Shown here: in pieces, positions 1 to 10,594 of the stretch
How the letters are laid out: the number at the start of each line of letters is the position of its first letter
How positions within the stretch are numbered: position 1 is the first letter of the stretch
Notes under the pieces: model-generated
The model's input: the letters and a program-made list of their open reading frames with translations, nothing else
Database searches by the model: none
Told to the model about the DNA's origin: nothing
Position numbers and translations under genes: made by a program
Assembly (NCBI GenBank): GCA_963576735.1
Contig: OY755197.1
Coordinates: forward strand, 8,816,501 to 8,880,500
Direction of reading: 5' to 3'
From: Bedellia somnulentella
Taxonomy: Eukaryota > Arthropoda > Insecta > Lepidoptera > Bedelliidae
DNA: 64,000 bases

Positions 1-516
1 ATGATAAGTAATCTCATAATTTTAGTAGTTTTTCTACTATAGTTTGTGCAAAATCTCATCACACACGACGGTATCTCGATTATTTTGATAAACAAACACG
101 CCAAAACAGGTGAACGATTGCGACGGCAGCTAGTGCGCGACTGAAGTCAGATGAGCCATTTAGCCTGTCTTTTAAGTGCCACTTATGAGCGCTCATGACT
201 TATCTACGGTTTTTTATTAGTACTATGAGCCAAGTAATAAATATTATTTGGATACCCCTATGGGAACTACCGGCTTGAGTATATGTATGTATGTATTCTT
301 TTGATTATTTGAAAATGTAAATAAATTACTCATATAACGCATAATGTCTAGATCAGGATATGAAATACCAAATTACTTATTTGTAATTAATTTTTTAAAT
401 TTAATTATTGAGCAAGTTATATCAAGATGAAACGGCTAAGTACTAGTCGCGTACCATTCCATAATATATATAATGTGTTTGGAGAGTTCAAGTATACTTT
501 TATTTCTTTTTTTTAA
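1..516. other. AT-rich flank, no gene seen
   Basis: No convincing open frame, splice-flanked exon or RNA gene is visible. The only recognisable piece is a LINE-B 3' tail at about 252-296. Confidence 0.5.
252..296 (+). repeat. LINE-B 3' tail fragment
   Basis: Only the last about 45 bp of the family are present: CCCCTATGGGAACTA, then GGCTTGAG and a TATG simple repeat. This is the extreme 3' end of the non-LTR family described at 54640-54948, and it shows how strongly 5'-truncated many copies are. Confidence 0.6.
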
Positions 517-652
517 ATACATACATACATACATATACTCACGGCTATAAATCCTTACAAGGGGTAGCCATTAGAGTAATTAGAAATTCCTCAGCCACTT
601 TTGGAAAGTTGAAAGGGGAAAAAGATGGTAAAATAAAGGTGATGGGTCTCTA
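517..652 (-). repeat. SINE-A copy, 5' truncated
   Basis: On the plus strand it starts with a CATA simple repeat and ACTCACGGCTATAAATCC, the reverse complement of the family 3' end. It runs to GGGTCTCTAACCGCATT and then stops, so the 5' half (head CTAAGCCGACACTACAC) is missing. Confidence 0.8.
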
Positions 653-803
653 ACCGCATTAAACTGAATAATAAAACTGAATACTTCAAAATGAAAAATA
701 AAATCTCAAAATGTAATATGTGTTGAATGGGAGCCCCCTAAATTATTCCAGAAATAATGTAAATATTCTATCTATTACTTCTACCATTCACGGTTCATGA
801 GGT

Positions 804-1024
804 ACAAATTGCCTGATGTCAGACGGACAGACAGCGCAGTCGTAGTAATAAGGTCATATTTTACCGTTTTTGTACCGAACCCTATAAGGAGAAAGATTAC
901 ACCAAACATATTCATGTAGTAACTTTTGAAAACCCGATATTCCATTGTATTCTTCAAGGAAAACCACATGTCTGAGGAATCCCCGTGACCAAGTAATGTA
1001 TATAATTCATTCACTATACGCTAC
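804..1024. repeat. about 220-bp diverged direct repeat, copy 1
   Basis: The segment shares runs such as CCGAACCCTATAAGGAGA, TTCAAGGAAAACCACATGT and GAGGAATCCCCGTGACCAAG with 1283-1504 in the same orientation. A GACGGACAGACAG motif, frequent in lepidopteran repeats, precedes it. A SINE-A copy separates the two units. The 77-codon minus-strand frame here is not supported as a gene. Confidence 0.75.
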
Positions 1025-1032
1025 AGCTTAAA

Positions 1033-1282
1033 TGCATACATACATATACTCACGGCCATAAATCCCAAAAAGGGGTAGCCAGAGCTTCAGAGCAGGAAAC
1101 CCCTCAGCTACATTTGGAACTTGAAAGGGACAAGATGGTAGAAATAAAGTATTGTTGGTAATGGGTCTCCTACCGCATCTCCCAAAACCTACTTTTAAAA
1201 GCCCATATCTTTAGTCAACTCTTACGACACCCTTGAGTAAAAAGGGGTAGTGATATTCTAAGCCGGAACTACACGGCAGTAC
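1033..1282 (-). repeat. SINE-A copy (AAAAAGGGG subtype)
   Basis: Near full length in reverse orientation, from GCATACATACATATACTCACGG to CTAAGCCGGAACTACACGGC. It belongs to the variant reading ATAAATCCCAAAAAGGGG and GACAAGATGGTAGAAATAAAGTA, distinct from the CTAGAAGGGG variant. Confidence 0.85.
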
Positions 1283-1504
1283 ATCATCTGTGAATATTTC
1301 AACTGTCTATATGATAGCGACCATTTTATCGTTTTTGTGCCGAACCCTATAAGGAGATATATTTCACAAACTATACTTTTTACAACAAAAAATACTTTTT
1401 AAAACCCGATATTCTATTGTGATCTTCAAGGAAAACCACATGTTGTTTGAGGAATCCCCGTGACCAAGTTATGTGTATAATTCATTCATTATACGCTACA
1501 GCCG
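1283..1504. repeat. about 220-bp diverged direct repeat, copy 2
   Basis: Second unit of the direct repeat seen at 804-1024, including CCCGATATTC, CAAGGAAAACCACATGT and TATACGCTACAGC. The unit is not part of the A, B or T families; its class is unknown. Confidence 0.7.
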
Positions 1505-2392
1505 TGAATGAAATAACTTATAAAAGTTTATTACAGCCATTGTAATAAAGGAAGCAATTTTTTGCAGTTAAAGGTTTATCCCCATATCTTTTATTGGTTT
1601 GTTATGTATGTAATGGCATTATTTTAAGTAATAGCGAACCGATTTGATTCTATACAATACTAAAACTCTTTATTGCACAGCAAAAAAAGGAAACACATAC
1701 ACAAAAAAATAAAAATAAAAGTTTAATGGGCGGTCTTATCACTAAAAGCGATCTCACCCAGACAACATTTTAGGAAAGATCAGTTAATTACGGTAATGTG
1801 AGGTGGATGTTACAAAATGTATGAAAATAATTTTAACAAATAATGTATATTTAAATTTGAAAATGATAAACTATTAACAAATATATACGTCATAAAAACT
1901 TATAAGTAAATACTATAAATATACTTATCACAAAAAATCAACTGAAACCTATCTGTGTAGTGTCGTATTAAAAAAGTATTTACCTATTTCATAAAAGCGA
2001 CCACTGGATATGTTATGGATTAAGTAATTAGTTAGTAAATAAGTAGAAAGGATATTCCGTGATAGGTCTCCCGCCCTTCGACCTACAATAAGACAACCTA
2101 AATTAAACCCTTAGTGTCCTAGCTCGTCACCTACGGGAAGACATAAGATAGTGATACACTAAACCTACGCTATCATCTCATATATCAATCAACACCATTT
2201 ATTAATCACTTCAAAGCTTAAATCATTAAGATAAATAATTAAAGAGCTAAATTTATGCCTAAAACAAATTAATAATAATAAAATATAAATAATAAAAATA
2301 AATTAATACTACAAGAAGAAGGTAAATATATATAACACACTAACAACGATATTTTTTTATATTTTTTTTATATACCCTGCGAACGACATGAT
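1505..2392. other. AT-rich unique stretch, nothing recognised
   Basis: Very AT-rich with scattered simple runs. A slightly GC-richer patch at 2058-2120 did not yield an exon or repeat I can name. Confidence 0.4.
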
Positions 2393-2768
2393 AGTCCAGT
2401 GGGTAGAACACTCGCCCGAAAACAGAAGGGCGTGAGTTCCAATCCTGAGTCGGGCCTACACCAATTTGTCTTTTCTAAAGTCATATGTGTGGTTAATTTA
2501 TCATGGTTGTTAACGGTGAGGGAAAACATCGTGAGGAAACCCACATGACTGAGTTGTACTCAGTCATGTGACAGTGTATTCGTACAAAACGGCGATAGGC
2601 CTGCCCCCTATCACGTGAGTACACTGTCTAAGCAAAACGTGGGTACCTTCTCTGGACACTAGATGGCGCTGCCATGTGAGTTCAGAAGTATTGGTACCTC
2701 TGCCAACCCCTTCGGGGATAAACGGCGTGAACGTTTATGTTATGTATGTTATATATATATATATATAA
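2393..2768 (+). repeat. SINE-T copy (CGCCCGAAAAC head subtype)
   Basis: A tRNA-like head has an A-box-like TGATAGTCCAGTGGG and a B-box-like GAGTTCCAATCC. The conserved body reads GGTGAGGGAAAACATCGTG, ACTGAGTTGTACTCAGTCATG and CCCCTATCACGTGAG. The end is CCCCTTCGGGGATA, GGCGTGAACG and a TTATG/TA simple tail. A second SINE-T follows directly, head to tail. Confidence 0.85.
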
Positions 2769-3155
2769 CAACCGTGATAGCCCAGTGGGTAGAACACTCG
2801 GTTATCGTGCAAACGACTAGTGTTCAAATCCTGGGTCGGGCCTACACCAATTTGTCTTTTCTAAAGACATATGTGTGGTTAATTTATCATGGTTGTTAAC
2901 GGTGAGGGAAAACATCGTGAGGAAACCCACATGGCTGAGTTGTACTTAGTCATGTGACAGTGTATTCGTACAAAAACGGCGATAGGCCTGCCCCCTATCA
3001 CGTGAGTACACTGTCCATGCAAAACGTGGGTACTCTGAACACCAAGTGACAAAGTCAAGTGCTGTTCAGAAGTATTAGTACCTCTGCCAACCCCTTCGGG
3101 GATATTCGGCGTGAACGTTTATGTTATGTTATGTTATATATTTATATATATATAA
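2769..3155 (+). repeat. SINE-T copy (CGGTTATCGTGCAAAC head subtype)
   Basis: Near full length: ACCGTGATAGCCCAGTGGG (A box), GTGTTCAAATCCTGGG (B box), Lepidoptera-type core, CCCCTTCGGGGATATTCGG and GGCGTGAACGTTTATGTTATG tail. It abuts the copy at 2393-2768, and the two heads differ in the anticodon-arm region. Confidence 0.88.
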
Positions 3156-3423
3156 GAATCAAATTTAATATTAGTAAAAAAAAAAAAAATTATCGTTGTT
3201 AGTGTGTTAGTGAGGGTGTTATAAATATTCATAAATACGGTAAAAATATATATATTAGTAAATGTTCTATAGTTGATATGATAAATTGTTGTTATTGACT
3301 CTGTACTCTCGTAATCCATAGAACTTAACCATCTCGTCATAATAAGCAGATTATCAACGTATTTTTAAATTTGACTTACTGATTAACAACGCCCAGCCTA
3401 AAACATTCATATAGAACTCAAAT

Positions 3424-3655
3424 ACAAACGTTCACGCCATATATCCCTGAAGGGGTTGGCAGAGATACTTATGCTTCTGAAGATCACGTGACATTGTCAC
3501 CTGGTGTTCAGAGTACCCAGGTTTAGCTTGGACAGTGTACTCACTTGATAGGGACAAGGCCTATCGCCGTTTTGTACGAATACACTACTGTCACATGACT
3601 AAGTACAACTCAAACATGTTTGTGGGTTACCTCACGATGTATTCCCTCACCGTAT
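3424..3655 (-). repeat. SINE-T copy, tRNA head lost
   Basis: Reverse orientation. The 3' end (AACGTTCACGCC, CCCTGAAGGGG) lies at the low coordinate and homology stops in the core at CGATGTATTCCCTCACCG. The tRNA-like head is absent, as expected for a 5'-truncated retrocopy. Confidence 0.8.
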
Positions 3656-3802
3656 TAAAATAAAAAAAGAAAATATTTAAATAAAGGTTGTTTATATAGA
3701 CCGCATAAAATTCATATGGTCAAAACTCATGGGAAAGAAATATTATGCGTGTGTAAGTGAGTTTAGCCTTTTTTTTCCATTATTTTCATACCCTTTTCTC
3801 AA

Positions 3803-4050
3803 TAAAAACAAAACGACGTCCGTGGACGAGTGAGGTGACTAGCTTCTCGGTCCGGAGGTTGCGGGTTCGATCCCCGCTGAGAGCAACATTTATGTTATGA
3901 GCATAAATGATTGTTTCTTAGTCTTTGGTGTTATTTGCATGAGTATTATATAATATTGAATATATCGTTGAGTTAGTATCCCATACAGTGGTATTGTGTT
4001 CTACTTAGTTTGCGGCTAAATTATTCAGTGTATAATAAGTCTGTATATTT
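3803..4050 (+). repeat. tRNA-like SINE of a different family, copy 1
   Basis: GACGTCCGTGGACGAGTG resembles a tRNA A box and GGTTGCGGGTTCGATCCCCG contains a perfect B box (GGTTCGATCC). Downstream sequence (GATTGTTTCTTAGTCTT) is shared with 12029-12200. The bases between the boxes do not fold into a canonical tRNA, so it is called a tRNA-derived repeat and not a tRNA gene. The right boundary is approximate. Confidence 0.6.
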
Positions 4051-4524
4051 ATTTTATTTATTTATTAAATGGAAGAATTTCTATTAATTGCTATATAATA
4101 CCTATCAAATAAATCTGATTTCGTCTTCGAAAAGAGTGCTTTGCTTTAAAGTTTAAAGGAAAACCCATGCCGGGAAAACGTATTTAGTTACCGTACAGGT
4201 GTAGTCGGTACGTGCTTGAGTTACAGAAAACATGTTGAATTTTTATTGTTTTGTAATTTAAATGTTGCATTATAATTATAATTTTTAATACCACTTATTT
4301 TAATCCAAATTTTAAAATTATAATTTAAACTTTAACTACTTTAATGTTAACTTAAATATTGTATATTTAATGAATCGAATTATTCAGTTATTGTATTTTT
4401 TCTATCAATCTTCATGAATCTTGCGATACAGGCCCAGCCTAGTGCAAGATTTCAATGAAATTTCATATAATGTAAACTGATTTTTTGTAATAAATGCTTT
4501 TTTTTAAATTATTATTTCAAACTC
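4051..4524. other. AT-rich stretch, no gene seen
   Basis: No exon, RNA gene or named repeat visible. The sequence is dominated by A/T runs. Confidence 0.4.
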
Positions 4525-4738
4525 AAACGATCACACCGAAGGGTTGGTAGAAGTGTTAATACTCCTGTACCTACATCACGGAACATTGTCACCTGGTGTT
4601 CAGAGTTCAAACATTTTGCTTAAAGAGTGTACTCACGCAATAGGGGGCAGGCCTATCGCTGTTTTATACGAATACACTGTCACATGACTAAGTACAACTT
4701 AGCCATGTGGGTTTCCTCGCGATGTTTTCCCTCAACTA
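4525..4738 (-). repeat. SINE-T copy, head lost, diverged
   Basis: Reverse-orientation SINE-T from CAAACGATCACACCGAAGGG to CGATGTTTTCCCTCA. The terminal hairpin region is partly deleted, suggesting an older copy. Confidence 0.75.
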
Positions 4739-5129
4739 TTAAGTAAGACTGTTATAAATATCTGCCTGAATGCCTATGAAATTTCAATAGACATACACGG
4801 GCAAAATTATTATATTTCACCACAACAACATTGTATATCTAAAAACACACTTGAAATCTCAACCCTCCATTGCATTCGAGTAAAAAGTAAATAAAGTAGA
4901 TAGCAAAACATGGAATTATCTAAAATCTACATTAAACAAGTGCAGGATCAAGATCGTAAGTCAAAGCGGCCATATCTCTCGATCGGCCATCGATCAACGT
5001 TTTATCGATATTTGCGTCACTGATCAGTTCTTGAAAATATGGTGAGGGATCGTACATCGTTTGAGGTAATGATTGATTTTAGGGTTTTAAAGGTACAGAT
5101 TGTTGAGATTTAGGTAACGGTACATCGGT
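4739..5129. other. AT-rich stretch, no gene seen
   Basis: No open frame or repeat recognised. The last 10 bp (5120-5129, GTACATCGGT) are the left target duplication of the next SINE-A. Confidence 0.4.
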
Positions 5130-5396
5130 TGCTGTGTACATGTGCGTTACATGCTGTGTAGTGTCGGCTTAGAATAGCACTACCCCATTTCTTCCGGTGG
5201 GTGTACGTAAAAGGCGTCTAACGGTATTGGGGCTTTTAAGGGATTTTTGGGCGATGCGGTTGGAGACCTATCACCAACAACCTTTATTTTGCCATCTTTT
5301 CCCCACTCACATTTCCAAAAGTGGCTGAGGAATTTCTAATTCCCTAGCTCTGGCTACCCCTTCTAAGGATTTATAGCCGTGAGTATATGTATGTAT
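5130..5396 (+). repeat. SINE-A full-length copy with extended 5' head
   Basis: Flanked by 10-bp target duplications GTACATCGGT (5120-5129, 5397-5406). The body is typical of the family (AGGCGTCTAACGGTATTGGG, GGGCGATGCGGTTGGAGACC, GTGGCTGAGGAATTTCTAAT) and ends GCCGTGAGTATATGTATG. The duplications place the 5' end about 28 bp upstream of the usual head, and that extra stretch repeats TGCTGTGTA. Confidence 0.88.
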
Positions 5397-5406
5397 GTAC
5401 ATCGGT

Positions 5407-6008
5407 AGGTGCAACGAACTACAAACTTTAATTTTGAAAAATAAATATTCATATTTATATTCCTCACAGCCCATATATTATGTCCCCACCAAGGGGCTCG
5501 AAAACCGATCTTAAACAAATGTTACTATAACTTCACCCATTTTGAGTCCCGTGGTTTCAACCTTTAATGTTCTGAATCACTCGTAAATTTAGCCAAAATT
5601 ATGCAGCTTTTAAGCTTTACAGAAAAGGTATGGGTAGGTATGATTTATTTATTTCTAAAGTTCCGTAGCATTTATATGACAATACAATACAATCTGTCCG
5701 TCTGTCTGTCACTAGGCTCATTTAGAGCTCTGAAAACTTCACAGATGCTGTATGTCATACGCCGCTATAAACAAAAATGGAAAAAATATATTTAAAGGGG
5801 CTTACTGAAACTGCTTAATATTTGATTATTTTTAGAACACCAGTCGTAATTAGCCGATATCATAATAAATTGCGTAACCTCGCTCGCGGAACATGACATT
5901 GTTTTATCCATACTCTCGGAACTGATTTTTAAGGCGATTATTTTCACGTTAAAATAATAATAATTGTAAATCAGCAATACTTAGATACCGTAAATGCAAA
6001 AAAAATAA
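5407..6008. other. mostly unique stretch with a LINE-tail-like patch
   Basis: At 5461-5500 the sequence CACAGCCCATATATTATGTCCCCACCAAGGGGCTCG is the reverse of a motif also found at 46150-46200 and 20885-20960; it looks like the 3' end of another retroelement. The remaining open frames, all about 60 codons, have no features of a gene. Confidence 0.4.
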
Positions 6009-6219
6009 ATGGACGACCACGGAGAACACACTTGGACCAAATTGAGAGTGTGCTCAAAAAGGCTGGCGTCCGAAGTATGAAGAATAAAAGAGCATGTATG
6101 AAAAGATTGATGGATGTAAACGAAGCTAGAGAGGTTTGTCAGGATCGTGCGAAGTGGCGATCAATAGTCTCTGCCTACCCCAATGGGAACTAATGGCGTG
6201 AGTATATGTATGTATGTAA
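6009..6219 (+). repeat. LINE-B 3' fragment
   Basis: The translated frame reads GRPRRTHLDQIESVLKKAG, then VRSMKNKRACMKRLMDVNEA, WRSIVSAYPNGN and stop, the C-terminus of a non-LTR retrotransposon ORF. Ten bases after the stop the TATG tail begins. 5' truncated. Confidence 0.85.
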
Positions 6220-6602
6220 ATGCAAAAGAGCAATCCAGCATATGCCAGTTTAATTACTTAAAAATTGCTGATTTTCTGGTGATTAGTGTGATTGCTTACG
6301 CCGTACATTTCCAAAGGAGTGGCAGAAGTAATATAACTTTTTAAAATCACATGGCAACCACTTGAATGTTTTCCGCAATAACCTTTTCATCAAAACTATA
6401 CACTGTGATTTACCCATATTTTGTATTGAAAGTCAGTTTTTGATTATGAAAATATTGAAAATATCAATGATGTTAACATTTTATCGATAACACTTTTTTT
6501 GTTACTATCTAATACGCCGATAATAATTTAATTAAATTAAAATTATCCTTTAACTTTTCTGATATTTTGAGATATAGATATTACAATGAATTCTATGTAT
6601 TT

Positions 6603-6935
6603 GATAACCGTGATAGCCCATTGGGTAGAACACACGGTTATCGTGCAAACGACTAGTGTTCAAATCCTGGGTCGGGCCTACACCCATTTGTCTTTTCTAA
6701 AGACATTATGTGTGGTTAATTTATCATGGTTGTTAATGGTGAGGAAAAACATCGTGAGGAAACCCACATGACTGAGTTATACTTAGTCATGTGACAGTGT
6801 ATTCGTACAAAACGGCGAAAATCCATGCAAAACGTGGAACACCAGGTGACAAAGTCACGTGATGTTCAGAAGTATTAGTACCTCTGCCAACCCCTTCGGA
6901 GATGTTCGGCGTGAACGACTATGTTTAAGTTTATG
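6603..6935 (+). repeat. SINE-T copy with internal deletion
   Basis: Flanked by TCTATGTATTT duplications (6592-6602, 6936-6946). Head ACCGTGATAGCCCATTGGG and B box are present. The segment normally holding CCTGCCCCCTATCACGTGAG is deleted near 6820. The tail is degenerate. Confidence 0.85.
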
Positions 6936-7177
6936 TCTATGTATTTAGTGTGTTGTAAATCTGGTCCATGTTTTTTTTAAATATAAAAATACTTACTATC
7001 TAAACAATTTTCTATGGCTTTATACGTAATATTAGGGGAGGCGAAGCGGGGATTTTTAAGATACTCGAGAGTGTCAGATTATTACATAGGGAGAATCCTT
7101 GTACCCATTAATGTACCTCAAGTGAGTATGAACTCTTCATATCGCGGAGTATGCTGTGGGGAATCGGTCAGATCAGT

Positions 7178-7332
7178 AAAATGATATCCATCCACTTTTG
7201 GAAACTTGAGTGGGGAAAATATTGTAAAGTAAAGGTTGTTGGTGATGAGTCTCCAACTGCATCGCCTCGCCTCTTACGTACACCCATCGGTAGAAACGGG
7301 GTAGCGCTATTCTAAGCCGAGTCTACACGGCA
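7178..7332 (-). repeat. SINE-A copy, 3' end lost and internally deleted
   Basis: Reverse orientation from CCACTTTTGGAAACTTGAGTG to TTCTAAGCCGAGTCTACACG. The tail and the stretch after GCATCGCC are missing; diverged. Confidence 0.7.
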
Positions 7333-7437
7333 TAAAGTGGTATAATATGCTCTTTTATACTTCATTTTTGCACCACCAACGCCTGCCTTCTTTAGGACTT
7401 TTTTAACATTCACTTAGTTAATTATGAATAAGCATTT

Positions 7438-8102
7438 GCAGTGTCGGCTTAGGGAATCACTATACCATTTCATCTGCGGCGTGTCCTAAGAGGCACATAA
7501 AGAAAAAGACACATTGGGCTTTATAAGTGATTGTTGGGCAATTGGAAGACGACGTGATAGCTCAATGGGTAGAACACCGGTTATCGTGCAAGCGACTAGT
7601 GTTCAAATCCCGGGTCGCACCGGATTCAAATCGCCGGATCATACAATTTGTCTTTTCTAAAGACATATGTGTGGTTAATTTATCATGGTTATTAACGGTG
7701 AGGGAAAACATCGTGAGGAAACAAACATGGCTGAGTTGTACTTAGTCATGTGACAGTGTATTCGTACAAAACGGCGATAGGCCTGCCCCCTATCACGCGA
7801 GTACACTGTCCATGGAAAACGTGGGTACTCTGAACACCAGGTGACAAAGTCACGTGATGTTCAAAAGTATTAGTACCCCTGCCAACCCCTTCGGGGATAT
7901 TCAGCGTGAAAGTTTATGTTTATATTTATGTTATTATGTCGGGCGATGTGGCTAAAAACCCCTCATCAACCCAACATTATTTTATTAATATTTTTCCAAC
8001 TTTAACCATCTTTTAACCACTCAACTTTTCAAAAGTGGCTGAGAATTTCTAATACCTTAGCTCTGGCTTCCTCTTCTAGAGATTTATAGCCGTGAGTTTA
8101 TG
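7438..8102 (+). repeat. SINE-A copy split by a SINE-T insertion
   Basis: The left half GTGTCGGCTTAGGGAATCAC..GATTGTTGGGCAATTGG and right half GGGCGATGTGGCTAAAAACC..GATTTATAGCCGTGAG belong to one old SINE-A. The SINE-T at about 7550-7936 interrupts it at the GGGCGATG position, with a diverged duplication of about 9 bp (GGGCAATTGG / GGGCGATGTGG). Confidence 0.75.
7550..7936 (+). repeat. SINE-T nested in SINE-A
   Basis: Full-length SINE-T with head GTGATAGCTCAATGGG, B-box region duplicated (GTTCAAATCCCGGG followed by GATTCAAATCGCCGG), core and CCCCTTCGGGGATATTCAG end. Open frames here are chance frames. Confidence 0.8.
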
Positions 8103-8511
8103 CCCAATTTACATAGTCCACTGGTACCACAGTACCTACCTATTTACTCCATTAAAATAAATGATTATATGAAGGTATTCTAGTTAAACTCAGAGGGCGG
8201 AACTTCTTTTTTATCCCAAATAACAGTTGCTATGCGCTCCCATAATTCCAGACAGTATAGTGAAAACCAGTTTAGTATAGAATGCCGGGTTTATTCTTTC
8301 GAGACACATCTGTCGTGGTATCCAGCGAGCATTGTACTTTACAGCTGAGCTGATTTGTCAGTTTTTTTGTAGAAACACTTTTGTTGCTTCGGACAGGTGT
8401 TTTAAAGATTTTTTCTTGTTGCTAAAGCTTAAGTTTTAAGGACTAAAGAATTTTGACATATGTGTCGTTGTTTCCGGTGTTCAGATGAATAAGTGCTTCT
8501 ATTATTCATAA
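8103..8511. other. unique AT-rich stretch, no gene seen
   Basis: No repeat or coding signal recognised. Confidence 0.4.
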
Positions 8512-8526
8512 ATAAGAACTTTAGCT

Positions 8527-8770
8527 TTGCCGTGTAGTGTCAGCTTAGAATAGCACTACCCCGTTTCTACCGATGGGTGTACGTAAGAGGCGACTAACGG
8601 TATTCGGGCTTTTAAGGGATTTTTGGGCGATGCGGTTGGATACCCATCACCAACAACCTTTACTTTACCATCCTTACCCCACTTAATTTTCCAAAGGTGG
8701 CTGAGGAATTTCTAATTCCTTAGCTCTGGCTACCCCTTCTAGGGATTTATAGCCGTGAGTATATGTATGT
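8527..8770 (+). repeat. SINE-A full-length copy
   Basis: Complete from GCCGTGTAGTGTCAGCTTAG to GCCGTGAGTATATGTATG. The target duplication is 15 bp, ATAAGAACTTTAGCT (8512-8526 and 8771-8785), and gives both boundaries cleanly. Confidence 0.92.
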
Positions 8771-8798
8771 ATAAGAACTTTAGCTCAATGAATCGTAT

Positions 8799-8978
8799 AT
8801 CATAAATCCCAAAAAGGGGTAGCCAGAGCTTCAGAGCTAAAATCTCCCCAGCCACATTTGGAAGGTGATAGGGGACAAGATGGTAGAAATAAAGTATTTA
8901 TTGGTGATGGGTCTCCAACCCAAAACCATTTAAAAAAAACCCGTCGTGGGTAGATAGTTGTAGTGACATTCTTAACCT
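8799..8978 (-). repeat. SINE-A copy (AAAAAGGGG subtype), tail lost
   Basis: Reverse orientation from CATAAATCCCAAAAAGGGG to AGTGACATTCTTAACC. The GCATCGCCC region is deleted. Confidence 0.75.
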
Positions 8979-9003
8979 TTATTATTATATAATTACTTAC
9001 TTA

Positions 9004-9172
9004 AACTCAAGTCCGTTGTTCCGATTGGGGTAGGCAGAGCCTATCGATCGCCACTTTGTCTGACCCTGACAAATCTCTCTTAGTTCTGTCATATTTGTAA
9101 TTCTTCTCATACATGATCTTTCTTCTTTTCACTCCGGACTTACGCCTTGAAGTTTCGTGGACCGTTTCCGGT
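9004..9172 (-). repeat. LINE-B 3' fragment, diverged
   Basis: The reverse complement reads like the LINE-B C-terminus (CCGATTGGGGTAGGCAGAGC is the end of the frame, CGATCGCCACTTTGT the WRS motif). Several substitutions indicate age. Confidence 0.65.
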
Positions 9173-9421
9173 TTAGTTTAAATATAGATATTTAGATGTA
9201 GAAATATTTATCAGAAATCTTGATCAAAACCCAGCTTAGAGAGCTTATTAAATAAGGTCTACATACTGCAAATTTTTAGAACCCTGGATTCTAAAATCGT
9301 AAGGCTTTTAATTATTTATTTATTGAACGAACTAATTGACAGTCTAAGCACATTAAGTGATATAATGAAATATTATGACTATTACTTTAATTCTACCTCT
9401 TTAGCCTATAATAATAATATG

Positions 9422-10343
9422 TCCGAGCCGATTTCGGCTACAGCGACTGCTGGACAGGCTCTCAGCAGCTGGCGCCTCGTTGGTCCGCGCGTACGTGTGC
9501 TCGCATATGGCTGCTGTAGCCAATTTTGGCCTTAAAGGTCCTTGAGCACCTTGGACAAGTGAGTACGCCACCACTATAATGATACATTAGAGCCGTTGGT
9601 GGCCTGGCTCTTAACTCGTCCCTTTTGACGTCGAGTTCGTCTTTGCGTCGTTCTTCAAAGGCTTCGATGTTTTGCCTTACTAGACGTCTCCACTCCAGGC
9701 GTTTTTCAGCAATTGATTCCCATGTCAAGGGATCAATTTCACATTTTTTCATATGCCTTTTAAGCACATCTTTGTAGCGCAATAGCTGTCCACCATGCTT
9801 GCGCTTTCCTTCTTGTAGCTCGCTATAAAAGATGCACTTAGCTATGCGTTCATCTGGCATTCGGAAAACATGACCACACCATCGTAATTGACGCCGCATC
9901 AGATAAGCTTCTATACCGCAAATCTTGGCGCGTCGAAGAATCTCAGTATTTCTGATGCGGTCAGTCCAGTTGATGCTCATGATGTCGCGTAGACATCGGA
10001 GATGAAATTGGTCTAGCGACTTAATATTTTTACGGTAAAGGCACCAAGTCTCTGAACCGTATAGCAGACTGGGTAGTACAATGGCCCGGTAAACTGAGAC
10101 TTTTATAGCCAGTTTGAGATCGTGCGAACGAAAGACCCTTGAGCGGAGTTTGCCGTAAGACGCTGAAGCAGCACCAATCCTGCTTTTTTTTTTCGGCATC
10201 CAGGTCGCACTGCGATGTAATTGTGCTTCCCAGGTACTTGAACTTCTCTACATGCTTCAGAACATCCTCACCGATATAGATTCTCAGAGGTTCGTCTGTT
10301 TGCAGGCCTGTTGTCATGACTTCTGTCTTGCCTACATTTATCT
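9422..10343 (-). pseudogene. 5'-truncated, frameshifted non-LTR retrotransposon (APE-type LINE)
   Basis: Two minus-strand frames join into the C-terminal part of a LINE polyprotein. The upstream part (about 10343-10200) reads [29 protein letters not shown], the region just after the reverse transcriptase core. The downstream part (10199-9462) gives [33 protein letters not shown] and, near its C-terminus, a C2H2 finger [21 protein letters not shown]. The frame changes at the A-rich run on the minus strand (plus-strand T run at about 10183-10193), so the copy is dead. The endonuclease and polymerase core are missing, as expected from incomplete reverse transcription. The 3' flank CCGAGCCGATTTCGGCTACAG looks like element 3' UTR. 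Clade not assigned; an RTE-like group is my best guess. Confidence 0.85.
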
Positions 10344-10594
10344 AGAGCCTATAACAATTTGTATAAATATCTTTATATATTATTATTTCTGTAAGCCTCT
10401 TTTTTGCCCGGAAGCCTGTGACGCGATGAGTTAAGCTAGAAATTCTGTTCAGGTATCGTTTTGTACAGTTCGCGGCCGTGGTGTGCACAAAATTCAGACA
10501 TCTCATGTAACTGGATTAAGTTAATTGTTACAGAATTTCAAAGTTTCGATTTCAGCCCATAGACTTTGCTTGAGTGTCATACATAAGCGCGCGC

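Noticed and set aside
2740..3150. CRISPR-like array from repeated GTTATGTTATG and TATATA units
   Set aside because: These are SINE tails (simple repeats). There are no spacers, and the genome is eukaryotic.
3840..3890. tRNA gene
   Set aside because: A and B boxes are good, but the stems do not pair into a cloverleaf and a second diverged copy at 12029 shares flanking sequence, so it is a tRNA-derived repeat.
9323..9535. 70-codon plus-strand frame overlapping the LINE 3' end
   Set aside because: It straddles AT-rich DNA and antisense LINE sequence, with no domain or splice support.
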